A DNA stretch of 64,000 nt from Sporichthyaceae bacterium. Its GTDB lineage: Bacteria > Actinomycetota > Actinomycetes > Sporichthyales > Sporichthyaceae. This document shows positions 16,575 to 24,368 of the stretch, one piece after another (within the stretch, counting starts at the first letter, position 1; every line of letters starts with the position of its first letter). The notes below the pieces were generated by a model, which searched no databases, was not told the origin of the DNA, and saw nothing but the letters and a program-made list of their open reading frames with translations. The position numbers and the translations under genes are program-made. The stretch lies in NCBI GenBank assembly GCA_036493475.1, contig DASXPS010000046.1, positions 32,024 to 96,023 of the forward strand, in the 5' to 3' direction.

Positions 16575-16620
16575 GGTGTCCGCTGAACCGTGAGCTATAG
16601 CTCACGGTGGAGCGGACGCC
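16575..16620. repeat. 46-nt nested palindrome, copy 1
   Basis: Symmetric about 16597/16598. The core GTGAGCTATAGCTCAC is extended by ACC/GGT on either side, two unpaired bases each side, then outer arms GTCCGCT and AGCGGAC extended by GGT/GCC. It sits between bluB-cobT (upstream on the minus strand) and cobA. A second copy of identical length lies at 62527-62572. As RNA it would form a long stable hairpin; as DNA, a dyad for a dimeric protein. Confidence 0.85.
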
Positions 16621-16637
16621 TGCGACGTGGAGGGGCA

Positions 16638-18449
16638 TTAGGGCTTCTCGGTGACGCCGGCCGAGTCGAACGTCGCGACCTCGGCCAGCGCCCGGGCAGC
16701 GGCCTGCACCATGGGTAGCGCCAGCAGCGCGCCGGTGCCCTCACCCAGGCGCAGGTCCAGCGACACCAACGGCCGCAGCCCGAGGTGCTCCAGCGCGTAG
16801 GCGTGCCCGGGCTCGGCGGAGCGGTGCCCGGCCAACCAGCCGTGGGTGGCATCCGGGGCCAGCGCCGCGGCCACCAGAGCGGCGGCACCGGCAATCACCC
16901 CGTCCAGCACGACCGGCACCCGCAGCGCCGCGGCGCCCAACAGGAAACCCGCCAGCGCCGCGTGTTCCAGCCCACCGACCGCGGCCAGCACGCCGATGGG
17001 GTCGGCCGAATCCGGGGCGTGGCGGTCCAACGCCTCCGCCACGATGGCGATCTTGTGCCGGTGCATGTCCTCATCGATGCCGGTGCCGTAGCCGGTGACC
17101 GCCGCAGGGGCCGCGCCGGTGAACACTGCGATCAGCGCCGCGGAGGCGGTGGTGTTGGCGATGCCCATGTCCCCGGTGAGCAGGCACCGGTTACCCGCTG
17201 CCACCAGATCCCGCGCGGTCTCGATACCCACCTCGAGCGCGGCGACAGCCTCGTCCCGGCTCATTGCCTGACCCTGCGTCAGGTCCGCGGTGCCCGGCCG
17301 GATTTTGCGCGGCAACAGGCCCGGCACCACCGCCAGGTCCGCGGCCACGCCCACGTCGACGACCACCACCTCGGCACCTACCTGCGCCGCGAATGCGTTC
17401 ACCACCGCGCCGCCGGCCAGGAAGTTGGCCACCATCTGCGCGGTGACCTCCTGCGGCCACGGCGTGACGCCGCGGGCATGCACGCCGTGGTCGGCGGCGA
17501 ACACCGCCACCGCGGCCGGTTCCGGCAGCGGCGCCGGGCAGCGCCCGGCCAGCCCGGCCAGCGCGGTGGCCACGTCCTCCAGCACGCCGAGGGAACCGCG
17601 CGGCTTGGTCATCCGGTCCTGCCGGTCCCGGGCCGCGGCGACGGCGGACGGGTCCGCGGGCGCGATCGCCGCGAGCGTTTCGGTGAGCAGATCCATCGGC
17701 GCCTCTCCCGGCACTCCGCGATGACCGAAAGTCTCCCAGTGCACCGCCCAGCCCAACGGTCGGCGTCGCGCCCAGCCCACGGTGGCCAACTCCGGCTGTT
17801 CGCCGAAGCCGTCCACGTAGCCGAGGCACAGGTAGGCGACCACGTCCAGATGCGCGGGCAACCCCAGCGTCGCCGCCGGCTCGTCGGGGGCGAAGAAGCT
17901 GACCCAACCGACGCCGAGCCCCTCGGCTCGCGCGGCCAACCAGAGGTTCTGAATCGCCGTGGCCACCGACGCCGCGGCTGTCTCGGGTTGGGTGTGCCTG
18001 CCCAGGGTGTGCCGGCCACCGCGGGTCGGGTCGCAGGTGACCACGATGCCGACCGGGGCCGCCTCGATCGCCTCCACCCGCAGCGGCGCGAACGCTTTCG
18101 CCCGCGCCGCCGGCAGTTCGGCCGCGTACCGGGCCCGCGCTTGTGTCGCCAGGACGGCCAGCCGCGCCCGGGTCTGCGGCGAACGGATCACCAGGAAGTC
18201 CCACGGCTGGCTGAACCCGACGCTCGGCGCCGCGTGCGCCGCCCCGAGCACCCGGGCCAACACCACGTCCGGCACCGGATCGGGCCGGAACCCGTTGCGC
18301 ACATCCCGCCGCGCCTCGATCAGCGCGTAGATCGCGTCCCGGTCCGCCTCGGAGAAGCTGCCCTTCTCTCCCGAGTGTGTAGATGTGCAGCTTTTCTCGC
18401 CTGTTTCGGCTGCACCACTACACACTCGGGGTACTTGTGCATCCTTCAT
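16638..18449 (-). CDS. cobT: BluB-CobT fusion: DMB synthase plus nicotinate-nucleotide:DMB phosphoribosyltransferase
   Basis: A 603-residue fusion serving the lower ligand of cobalamin. Residues about 30-235 are BluB (flavin-dependent 5,6-dimethylbenzimidazole synthase): RRDVRNGFRPDPVPD, APSVGFSQPWDFLVI, GLGVGWVSFF. Residues about 255-600 are CobT, which activates DMB to its ribotide: FAADHGVHARGVTPWPQEVT, TGDMGIANTTASAAL, and RLGEGTGALLALP with the catalytic Glu. The ATG at 18449 overlaps the cobC stop (ATGA). The first 30 residues are coded by a strong inverted repeat (18371-18429) and do not look like BluB, which normally begins near SFSEADRDAIY. Fusions of this kind are known in actinobacteria. 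Confidence 0.93.
   Translation of the reverse strand: MKDAQVPRVCSGAAETGEKSCTSTHSGEKGSFSEADRDAIYALIEARRDVRNGFRPDPVPDVVLARVLGAAHAAPSVGFSQPWDFLVIRSPQTRARLAVLATQARARYAAELPAARAKAFAPLRVEAIEAAPVGIVVTCDPTRGGRHTLGRHTQPETAAASVATAIQNLWLAARAEGLGVGWVSFFAPDEPAATLGLPAHLDVVAYLCLGYVDGFGEQPELATVGWARRRPLGWAVHWETFGHRGVPGEAPMDLLTETLAAIAPADPSAVAAARDRQDRMTKPRGSLGVLEDVATALAGLAGRCPAPLPEPAAVAVFAADHGVHARGVTPWPQEVTAQMVANFLAGGAVVNAFAAQVGAEVVVVDVGVAADLAVVPGLLPRKIRPGTADLTQGQAMSRDEAVAALEVGIETARDLVAAGNRCLLTGDMGIANTTASAALIAVFTGAAPAAVTGYGTGIDEDMHRHKIAIVAEALDRHAPDSADPIGVLAAVGGLEHAALAGFLLGAAALRVPVVLDGVIAGAAALVAAALAPDATHGWLAGHRSAEPGHAYALEHLGLRPLVSLDLRLGEGTGALLALPMVQAAARALAEVATFDSAGVTEKP
18371..18429. repeat. Inverted repeat in the 5' end of the bluB-cobT frame
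   Basis: CCGAGTGTGTAG (18371-18382) is exactly complementary to CTACACACTCGG (18418-18429). Inside, TGCAGC (18386-18391) pairs with GCTGCA (18409-18414) around a 17-base loop. The 59-nt structure begins about 20 bases inside the open frame, close to the start codon. It could control translation of bluB-cobT or be an inserted element that extended the reading frame. Confidence 0.7.
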
Positions 18450-19552
18450 GCGGGGCCCCCGGAGACCATCGCCTCCAGTTGCACCGTGGCCAGGGCGGCG
18501 CAGAAGGCGTCGGTGGTGTGCGGGTCGCGCACCGCCAGCCGCAGCCAGTCCGGACCGAGACCGGGGAAGGAATCGCCGCGGCGGACGGCGAAGCCGCAAT
18601 CGCGCAGTCGGCGCCGGATAGTGTCACCGTCGCGCACCCGGAGCAGCACAAACGGCGCGGAGGGCAGCCCGATTACCTCGACGCCGTCGAACGCGGCCAG
18701 GCACTCGAGCAGATAGGCGCGGTCCACAGTGACCCGGGCGGCCGCAACCTGCGCCTCGGCGACCGCGGCCGGCGAACTGCAGGCCACCGCCGCGGCCAAC
18801 GCCGGGGTGCTCACCGACCAGTGCGGCTGCACCGCGGCCAGCGCGGTGATGATCTCCGGCGCGGCCAGCAGGTAGCCGACCCGCAACCCGGCCAGGCCCC
18901 ACATCTTGGTCAGGCTGCGCACCACGATCAGGCCGGGGATCTCCGCGGCACCGGCCAAAGATTCCGTCTCGCCGGGTACGACGTCCATGAACGCCTCGTC
19001 GACCAGCAGCAGCCGACCCGGCCGGGCCAGGGCGGCCAGGGCACGGGCCGCGTGCAATGTCGAGGTGGGATTGGTGGGATTGCCCACCACCACCAGGTCG
19101 GCGGTGGGCGGCAGCGCGCCATCCGGCAACGCGAACCCGTCCACGGCCGAGAGCAGGACCCGGTCCACCGGATGCCCGGCGGTGCGCAGCACCAGCTCCG
19201 GCTCGGTGAACTGGGGGTGGATCACCACCGGGTGGCGGAACCGGAATGCCCGCGCGATCAAGGTGAAGGCCTCCGCGGCACCCGCGGTGATCAACACGTC
19301 GGTCGGGCGGCGGTGGTGCCGGGCGGCGACCGCCTCCCGCGCGGCATGTGGCCGCGGATATTCGGACAACCCGGTGAGGGTGTCCGCGAGCACCCGACGC
19401 AGCCAGGGCGGCGGCCCACCGGGTCGCACATTGACCGCCAGATCCACCAGTCCCGGCGCGAGCTCGTCGTCACCGTGGTGACGCAGGTTCAGACCGGCCG
19501 GGTCCGCCGGACCGCGACGCACGGTCGGCGAGGACGGCGTCGCATCCCTCAT
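18446..19552 (-). CDS. cobC: CobC-like PLP-dependent aminotransferase fold enzyme (threonine-phosphate decarboxylase type)
   Basis: A 368-residue fold-type I PLP enzyme related to histidinol-phosphate aminotransferase. In cobalamin clusters this family is thought to make the aminopropanol phosphate linker from threonine phosphate. VNVRPGGPPPWL and LSEYPRP near the N terminus are the typical CobC/CobD opening; ITAGAAEAFTLIARAF, VVGNPTNPTS, VDEAFMDV and the PLP-lysine motif VRSLTKMWGLAGLRVGY (Lys near residue 215) follow. Start and stop both overlap neighbours by ATGA (cobB upstream, bluB-cobT downstream). Corresponds to the Rv2231c type; the decarboxylase activity is by family only. Confidence 0.85.
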   Translation of the reverse strand: MRDATPSSPTVRRGPADPAGLNLRHHGDDELAPGLVDLAVNVRPGGPPPWLRRVLADTLTGLSEYPRPHAAREAVAARHHRRPTDVLITAGAAEAFTLIARAFRFRHPVVIHPQFTEPELVLRTAGHPVDRVLLSAVDGFALPDGALPPTADLVVVGNPTNPTSTLHAARALAALARPGRLLLVDEAFMDVVPGETESLAGAAEIPGLIVVRSLTKMWGLAGLRVGYLLAAPEIITALAAVQPHWSVSTPALAAAVACSSPAAVAEAQVAAARVTVDRAYLLECLAAFDGVEVIGLPSAPFVLLRVRDGDTIRRRLRDCGFAVRRGDSFPGLGPDWLRLAVRDPHTTDAFCAALATVQLEAMVSGGPA

Positions 19553-21003
19553 TGCGGCGACCGCGAGCGCGCGGCCGGATCCACGCGCCGCGCGGCGGCC
19601 ACGATGCGCCGCGCGATGCGTGGGCGACCGGCCCAGTGCAGGTGCAGGTACGAGGCGTGCACATTGCCCACCACGTGGCCTTCCGCCCCGGCCGGTACCG
19701 CGCCCGGCACATCCGGGTCGGCCGCGGCCAACTGCCACGCGGGCGACGCACCGGCGGTGGGCAGACACCGGGTGCGGTGGAACTCGTGGCCGCGCAGCGT
19801 CTGGCCGGCCGCGCAGAGCACGGAATCGGTGGCCGCCACGGCGCGGCGGTAGCCCAACGTCAGTTTCCCGGTCATCTCGGCCTCGACGTCGAGCACACCG
19901 CACATCGGCGCGCCGTCCAGGCTCTCCGCCAGGTAGAGCAGCCCGGCGCACTCCGCGAGCACCACACCCCCGGACGCGGCCAGGTCCGCGATGTCCTGGC
20001 GGAGTTTTTCGTTGTCGGACAGGGCTTTCGCGTACATCTCGGGGAAGCCGCCGCCAATCACCACACCCACCGTGCCGGGCGGCAGCGCCTCGTCCCGGCA
20101 GGGGTCGAAGGTGACCACCTCGGCGCCGGCCGCGGCCAATAACTCGACGTGCTCGTGATAGCTGAAGGTGAAGGCGGGCCCACCGGCGACCGCGATGCGT
20201 GGCCGGGCGCTGTGGTACCCGCGGGGCAGCGGGCCGACCTCCAGGTGCGGGTCCCAGGGCCGCGCGGACAACCGCGGGGCGCCCGCGGCCAGGGCCAACA
20301 CCGCATCGATGTCCACCCCACGGGCGACCACCTCGCCCGCCGCGGCCACCGCCGCCTCGGCATCGGCCGAACGCTCGGCCACCGGCACCAGGCCCAGGTG
20401 CCGGGACGGCACCGCGACCCGGTCGTCGCGGCGCAGCACGCCGAGCACCGGCATCTTCAGCGACGCCAGGGCATCCCGCAGCAGATGCTCGTGCCGGTCG
20501 GAGGCAACCCGGTTGAGCACCACACCGCCGATGCGCACCCGCGGGTCGTAGGAGGCGAACCCGTGTACCAGGGCGGCCACCGACCGGGACTGCGACGCGG
20601 CGTCCACGACCAGCAGCACCGGGGCGTTGAGCAGCCGGGCGACGTGCGCGGTCGAGGCAAAGTCATCGACGCCCGCAGCACCCCCGCCCACCCCGTCGAA
20701 CAACCCCATCACGCCCTCGATCACCGCAACCTGCGCGGTGGCCGAGCCGTGCAGGAACAGCGCGGGGATGGCGCGCTCGCTGGTCAGCCAGGCGTCGAGG
20801 TTGCGCGCCGGACGACCCGCGGCCAGCCCGAGATAACCGGGGTCGATGTAATCCGGGCCGACCTTGTGCGCCGAGACGGCGAACCCGCGGGCGCGGATCG
20901 CGGCGACCAGACCGGTGGCCACCGTGGTCTTGCCCTGCCCACTGGCGGGCGCGGCCACCACCACCCGTGGAGCGCCGCCCGGCGCCGGGACCAGGATTGT
21001 CAT
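19549..21003 (-). CDS. cobB: Cobyrinate/hydrogenobyrinate a,c-diamide synthase
   Basis: A 484-residue ATP- and glutamine-dependent amidotransferase that amidates side chains a and c of the corrin ring. N-terminal P-loop VVVAAPASGQGKTTVATGLVAAI, then KVGPDYIDPGYL and VIEGVMGLFDG, the CobB/CbiA signatures. The C-terminal class I glutaminase domain has the Cys in VLAECAGLLYLAESLDG and a late His in the GHEFHRT motif. Start ATG at 21003, 7 bases after the cobO stop. Aerobic or anaerobic pathway type cannot be decided from this gene alone. Confidence 0.95.
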   Translation of the reverse strand: MTILVPAPGGAPRVVVAAPASGQGKTTVATGLVAAIRARGFAVSAHKVGPDYIDPGYLGLAAGRPARNLDAWLTSERAIPALFLHGSATAQVAVIEGVMGLFDGVGGGAAGVDDFASTAHVARLLNAPVLLVVDAASQSRSVAALVHGFASYDPRVRIGGVVLNRVASDRHEHLLRDALASLKMPVLGVLRRDDRVAVPSRHLGLVPVAERSADAEAAVAAAGEVVARGVDIDAVLALAAGAPRLSARPWDPHLEVGPLPRGYHSARPRIAVAGGPAFTFSYHEHVELLAAAGAEVVTFDPCRDEALPPGTVGVVIGGGFPEMYAKALSDNEKLRQDIADLAASGGVVLAECAGLLYLAESLDGAPMCGVLDVEAEMTGKLTLGYRRAVAATDSVLCAAGQTLRGHEFHRTRCLPTAGASPAWQLAAADPDVPGAVPAGAEGHVVGNVHASYLHLHWAGRPRIARRIVAAARRVDPAARSRSPQ

Positions 21004-21010
21004 CGCTGCC

Positions 21011-21625
21011 TCACCATTCGATGCCTCGCTGGCCCTTGCGCCCGACGTCCATCGGGTGCTTCACCTTCGTCATCTCGGTGACCAGGTCGGCCGCGTTGAC
21101 CAGGTCCGGGTGCGCGTTGCGCCCGGTGATCACCACGTGTTGGCGGCCCGGCCGGTCGCGCAGGGTCGCGACCACGTCCGCCACGTCCACCCAACCCCAC
21201 TTCATCGGATAGGTGAACTCATCGAGCACGTACAGTTCGTGCGCCTGCGCGGCCAGCCGCCGTTTGATCTCCGCCCAGCCCTCGGCGGCGTCCGCGGCGT
21301 GGTCGGCCTCGCTGCCCTCGCGGCGCGACCAGGACCATCCGGCGCCCATCTTGTGCCACTGGACCGGACCGCCCTCGCCGGTCTGCTCGTGCAGCCGGCC
21401 CAGCGCGGTGAGTGCACCCTCCTCGCCGACCTTCCAGCGGGCGCTCTTCACGAACTGGAAAACGCCGATCGACCAGCCGGCGTTCCAGGCGCGCAGCGCC
21501 AAGCCGAACGCGGCGGTGGATTTCCCCTTGTTCTCCCCGGTGTGCACGATCAACAAGGGCTGCTCGCGCCGCTGACGGGTCGTCAGACCGTCGTCGGGGA
21601 TGACCACCGGGGTGCCCTGTGGCAT
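21011..21625 (-). CDS. cobO: Cob(I)yrinic acid a,c-diamide adenosyltransferase (CobA/CobO/BtuR family)
   Basis: A 204-residue adenosyltransferase that attaches the 5'-deoxyadenosyl group to the corrinoid cobalt. The modified P-loop HTGENKGKSTAAFGLALRA (residues about 28-46), QFVKSARWKVGE, LYVLDEFTYPMKWGWVD and VITGRNAHPDLVNAADLVTEM are all family blocks, and the C-terminal KGQRGIEW is conserved. The ATG at 21625 shares one base with the chelatase stop (TGATG). A CTGACGGGTCGTCAG palindrome lies within its early codons (21572-21586). Confidence 0.96.
   Translation of the reverse strand: MPQGTPVVIPDDGLTTRQRREQPLLIVHTGENKGKSTAAFGLALRAWNAGWSIGVFQFVKSARWKVGEEGALTALGRLHEQTGEGGPVQWHKMGAGWSWSRREGSEADHAADAAEGWAEIKRRLAAQAHELYVLDEFTYPMKWGWVDVADVVATLRDRPGRQHVVITGRNAHPDLVNAADLVTEMTKVKHPMDVGRKGQRGIEW
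21572..21586. repeat. CTGACGNNNCGTCAG palindrome inside cobO
   Basis: The only perfect copy of this 15-nt palindrome in the window that lies inside a gene. It encodes the Leu-Thr-Thr-Arg-Gln stretch near the CobO N terminus, so it may be a coding coincidence. Confidence 0.4.
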
Positions 21626-23619
21626 CAGGCCACCACCCCTCGACGATCTCCACGCAGGTCCGCGACCAGGCTCCGCAGGCCGTCGGCGGCCAGCTCGTCC
21701 AGGCGCACCAGGGTGGCGTCGAGTTCGGTGGCGATCGCAGCGGCCAGGCCGAGTCGCACCGGTCCGGACTCGCAGTCCACCACCACCGCGGCCACGTCGT
21801 CGATCGCCAACCCCGCGGCGGCTCGCTGCGCGGCGCGCACCGGGTCCGGGCCGACGTTGCCCCGCCCGTCGGAGAGCAGCACCAGCAGCGGCGCCCGCGA
21901 CGGGTCCCGGCGACGTTCCACCTCGAGCACCTGACGAGCCGTCAGCAGCCCGGCGGCCAAGGGGGTTCGCCCACCCGAGGGCAGCGAGCGCAGCCGCGCC
22001 GCACCGGCCTCCACCGACGAGGTGGGCGGCAGGGTGACGGTGGCGCCGGTACCGCGGAAGGTGACCAGCCCGACCTTGTCCCGGCGCTGGTAGGCGTCCA
22101 GCAGCAGGGAGAGCACCGCAGCCTTCACCGCGGACATCCGGGCCCGCGCGCCCATCGACCCCGACGCGTCCACGCAGAACAGCACCAGGTTGCCCACCCG
22201 ACCCTCGCGGCGGGCCTCGCGCAGATCGCCGGCGCGCAACCGCAGTGGGGTGCCCGCCGCCCGGCCACGTTCACGTTGGTGCAGGGCCGCAGCCCGCACG
22301 GTGGCGGCCAGATGCAACCCGGCCGCATCCACCGGGCCGACCGGTCGCCGATCTCCGACGGTGCGCCCGAGCGTGGTCGGACCCGGCGAACGACGGCCGG
22401 GCGGACCCGGCGTGCCGCGCCGGGTGGCCAGCAGCCGCGGGCGGAACGGCGCCCCGACCGGCGCCACGTCCTCCGGCGCCGGGCCGGAGCTGCCCGTCTG
22501 CTCGCCGGGACCCGCGCCATCGGCGCCGTCCGCGGGCGGCGGGGGGGCACCGCCGCCGTCGGGATCCGGATCCGGGGGTGGCGGATCGCCCAGCGCCTCG
22601 TCCAGGCGCTCGGAGTCCACACCGGGGGCGTCGAACGGGTCGCGGCGACGCCGGTGCGGCAACGCCAGCGCCGCGGCGGCCCGTACATCGTCCACGGTCA
22701 CCGCGGCGCGGCCGTGCCAGGCGGCGTGCGCCCGCGCCGCCCGGGCGGTGACCAGGTCGGCCCGCATGCCGTCCACGTCGAACGCCGCGCACACCCGGGC
22801 AATGCGCTCCAGCTCCTCATCGGGCAACTCGACCGCGCCCACCAGCGCCCGGGCCCGCTCGATGCGTGCCGCGAACGCGGCGTCCTCAGCGGCCCAGGCG
22901 GCGGCGAAACCCGCCGGGTCGGCCTCGGCGGCCAACCCGCGACGAACCACCTCGGCGCGCACGGCCGGGTCCCGGCTGGCCGCGACCTGCACGGTCAACC
23001 CGAAACGGTCGAGCAGTTGCGGGCGCAGCTCCCCCTCCTCCGGGTTCATGGTCCCCACCAAGAGGAAACGCGCGGCGTGCGAGACGGACACGCCCTCACG
23101 CTCCACGTGCGCGCGGCCCATCGCGGCGGCGTCCAGCAACACGTCCACCAGGTGGTCGTGCAGCAGGTTCACCTCGTCGACGTAGAGCACGCCGCGGTGC
23201 GCGTCGGCCAACAGGCCCGGCGAGAACGCGCTCTCCCCCGCGGCCAGCGCGCGCTCCAGGTCAAGCGCGCCGACGACCCGGTCCTCGGCGGCGCCCACCG
23301 GCAGCTCCACCAACCGGGCGCGGCGCTCGACGGCGTCCGCGACGGCCGGGTGCGGGCCGTCGGGGCAGGTCGGATCGGGGGTGTCGGGGTCACAGGCGAA
23401 GCGGCAGTCGGCCACCACCGCCACCGTCGGCAGCAGCGCGGCCAGCGCCCGGACCGCGGTGGATTTCGCGGTGCCCTTCTCCCCGCGGACCAACACCCCG
23501 CCGATGCCCGGCGCCACCGCGTTCAGGGCCAGCGCGAGCTTGAGGTCGTCCATGCCGACCACCGCGGAGAACGGGAACCCGCTGGTCGCCACCCGCGCCG
23601 GGGAGATCTCAACACCCAA
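21625..23619 (-). CDS. Magnesium-chelatase-like AAA+/VWA protein of the cobalamin operon
   Basis: A 664-residue fusion of a ChlI/BchI-like AAA+ domain and a BchD-like domain. Residues about 15-330: Walker [31 protein letters not shown] (Walker B) and the arginine-finger region [24 protein letters not shown] Pro/Gly/Asp-rich linker follows (about 345-430). Residues about 470-660: VWA domain with the MIDAS motif [13 protein letters not shown], and [11 protein letters not shown]. Together with a large CobN subunit (not in the window) such proteins insert cobalt or magnesium into tetrapyrroles. The same order chelatase-cobO-cobB occurs in mycobacteria (Rv2850c), which supports cobaltochelatase assistance as its role. 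Confidence 0.9.
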   Translation of the reverse strand: MGVEISPARVATSGFPFSAVVGMDDLKLALALNAVAPGIGGVLVRGEKGTAKSTAVRALAALLPTVAVVADCRFACDPDTPDPTCPDGPHPAVADAVERRARLVELPVGAAEDRVVGALDLERALAAGESAFSPGLLADAHRGVLYVDEVNLLHDHLVDVLLDAAAMGRAHVEREGVSVSHAARFLLVGTMNPEEGELRPQLLDRFGLTVQVAASRDPAVRAEVVRRGLAAEADPAGFAAAWAAEDAAFAARIERARALVGAVELPDEELERIARVCAAFDVDGMRADLVTARAARAHAAWHGRAAVTVDDVRAAAALALPHRRRRDPFDAPGVDSERLDEALGDPPPPDPDPDGGGAPPPPADGADGAGPGEQTGSSGPAPEDVAPVGAPFRPRLLATRRGTPGPPGRRSPGPTTLGRTVGDRRPVGPVDAAGLHLAATVRAAALHQRERGRAAGTPLRLRAGDLREARREGRVGNLVLFCVDASGSMGARARMSAVKAAVLSLLLDAYQRRDKVGLVTFRGTGATVTLPPTSSVEAGAARLRSLPSGGRTPLAAGLLTARQVLEVERRRDPSRAPLLVLLSDGRGNVGPDPVRAAQRAAAGLAIDDVAAVVVDCESGPVRLGLAAAIATELDATLVRLDELAADGLRSLVADLRGDRRGVVA

Positions 23620-23751
23620 CGCGACCGCTCCCGTCCGTACCCGCCACCACCGGCGGCGGCCCCCAGGCTTTCACACCCCCTGGGTGCCGAATCCGGCGCG
23701 AGACCTCAGCGCCACGTCCGTCAGGGGATCCCGCCGCAGCGTGCGCCATGG

Positions 23752-24207
23752 TCAGCGGCGATGCCACGCTCCCGCGTCGCGGGTCAGCTCGGTGGCGGTA
23801 TCCGGCAGCGTCTTGGCCACCAGGTGCGCGATGGTGATCTGCTCCAGCACCTGGCGCAGGCCCACCCGCACCGCGATCCAGACCTGCTGCAGGGACTCCG
23901 CCGAGCCGGTGTAGCTGACGTCCTCCGGCGGCAGGCCGTGCACCCGCACCAGCGGGCCGTCCACCGCCCGGATCACGTCGGCAATTGAGACCGCGCCGGG
24001 GTCGGTGAGCAGCACCCAGCCACCGGCCTGCCCGCGTTGGCTGGCCAGGATCCCGGCCCGGCGCAGATCGGCGAGCACGGAGAGCAGGAAGTCGCGCGGG
24101 ATGTCCTGCGCGGCGGAAATGGCCTCGGCCGAGCGCGGGCCGCCGGGGGACGCCGCGATCTCGATCAGGGCGCGCACGGCGTAGTCCACCTTCGCCGAGA
24201 TCTTCAC
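23752..24207 (-). CDS. Rrf2-family transcriptional regulator without Fe-S cysteines
   Basis: A 151-residue winged-helix regulator. MKISAKVDYAVRALIEIA is the canonical Rrf2 N terminus, RDFLLSVLADLRRAGILASQRGQAGGW the recognition/wing region. The three cysteines that bind the cluster in IscR or NsrR are absent, so it probably senses something other than an Fe-S cluster, as CymR does. It precedes the chelatase-cob operon in the same direction with 132 bases between; that gap shows no B12-box I can defend. A GATACT -10-like hexamer lies upstream of its ATG. Confidence 0.88.
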   Translation of the reverse strand: MKISAKVDYAVRALIEIAASPGGPRSAEAISAAQDIPRDFLLSVLADLRRAGILASQRGQAGGWVLLTDPGAVSIADVIRAVDGPLVRVHGLPPEDVSYTGSAESLQQVWIAVRVGLRQVLEQITIAHLVAKTLPDTATELTRDAGAWHRR

Positions 24208-24273
24208 CTGAGCCCTCTCACCACGGAGAAAGTATCCCCCCGCTGTGCGCCGAGTGTGCAGCTAAGCATGCAG

Positions 24274-24285
24274 TACCGGCCGGTA
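24274..24285. promoter_or_regulatory. Palindrome TACCGGCCGGTA upstream of the Rrf2 gene
   Basis: A perfect 12-nt dyad about 67 bases before the Rrf2 ATG, a plausible operator for this or another regulator. Nearby, 24250-24262 holds CCGAGTGTGCAG, resembling one arm of the bluB-cobT inverted repeat. Confidence 0.35.
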
Positions 24286-24315
24286 TGGGTGCTCAACTTC
24301 AGACTCGCGCAGACG

Positions 24316-24350
24316 TGCGCACCCCCGGACTGGATGTCCGGGGGTGCGCA
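24316..24350. terminator. Strong hairpin terminator downstream of the Q/N-rich gene
   Basis: A 15-bp perfect stem (TGCGCACCCCCGGAC with its complement) around a 5-base loop TGGAT, 19 bases past the stop of the minus-strand gene at 24369. No U-tract follows, as is common for actinobacterial terminators. It also shields the Rrf2 promoter from read-through. Confidence 0.8.
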
Positions 24351-24368
24351 GAGCCGTGCTGTGGTTTG

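Noticed and set aside
23620..23751. Possible cobalamin riboswitch upstream of the chelatase-cob operon.
   Set aside because: A CCCAGG/CCTGGG hairpin exists, but I could not find a credible B12 box or the surrounding conserved core on the coding strand.
21619..23988. A 789-residue plus-strand open frame across the chelatase and cob region, and similar long frames elsewhere (for example 720-2069, 41569-42648).
   Set aside because: They mirror real minus-strand genes, are Arg/Pro/Gly-rich without motifs, and arise because stop codons are rare in GC-rich DNA.
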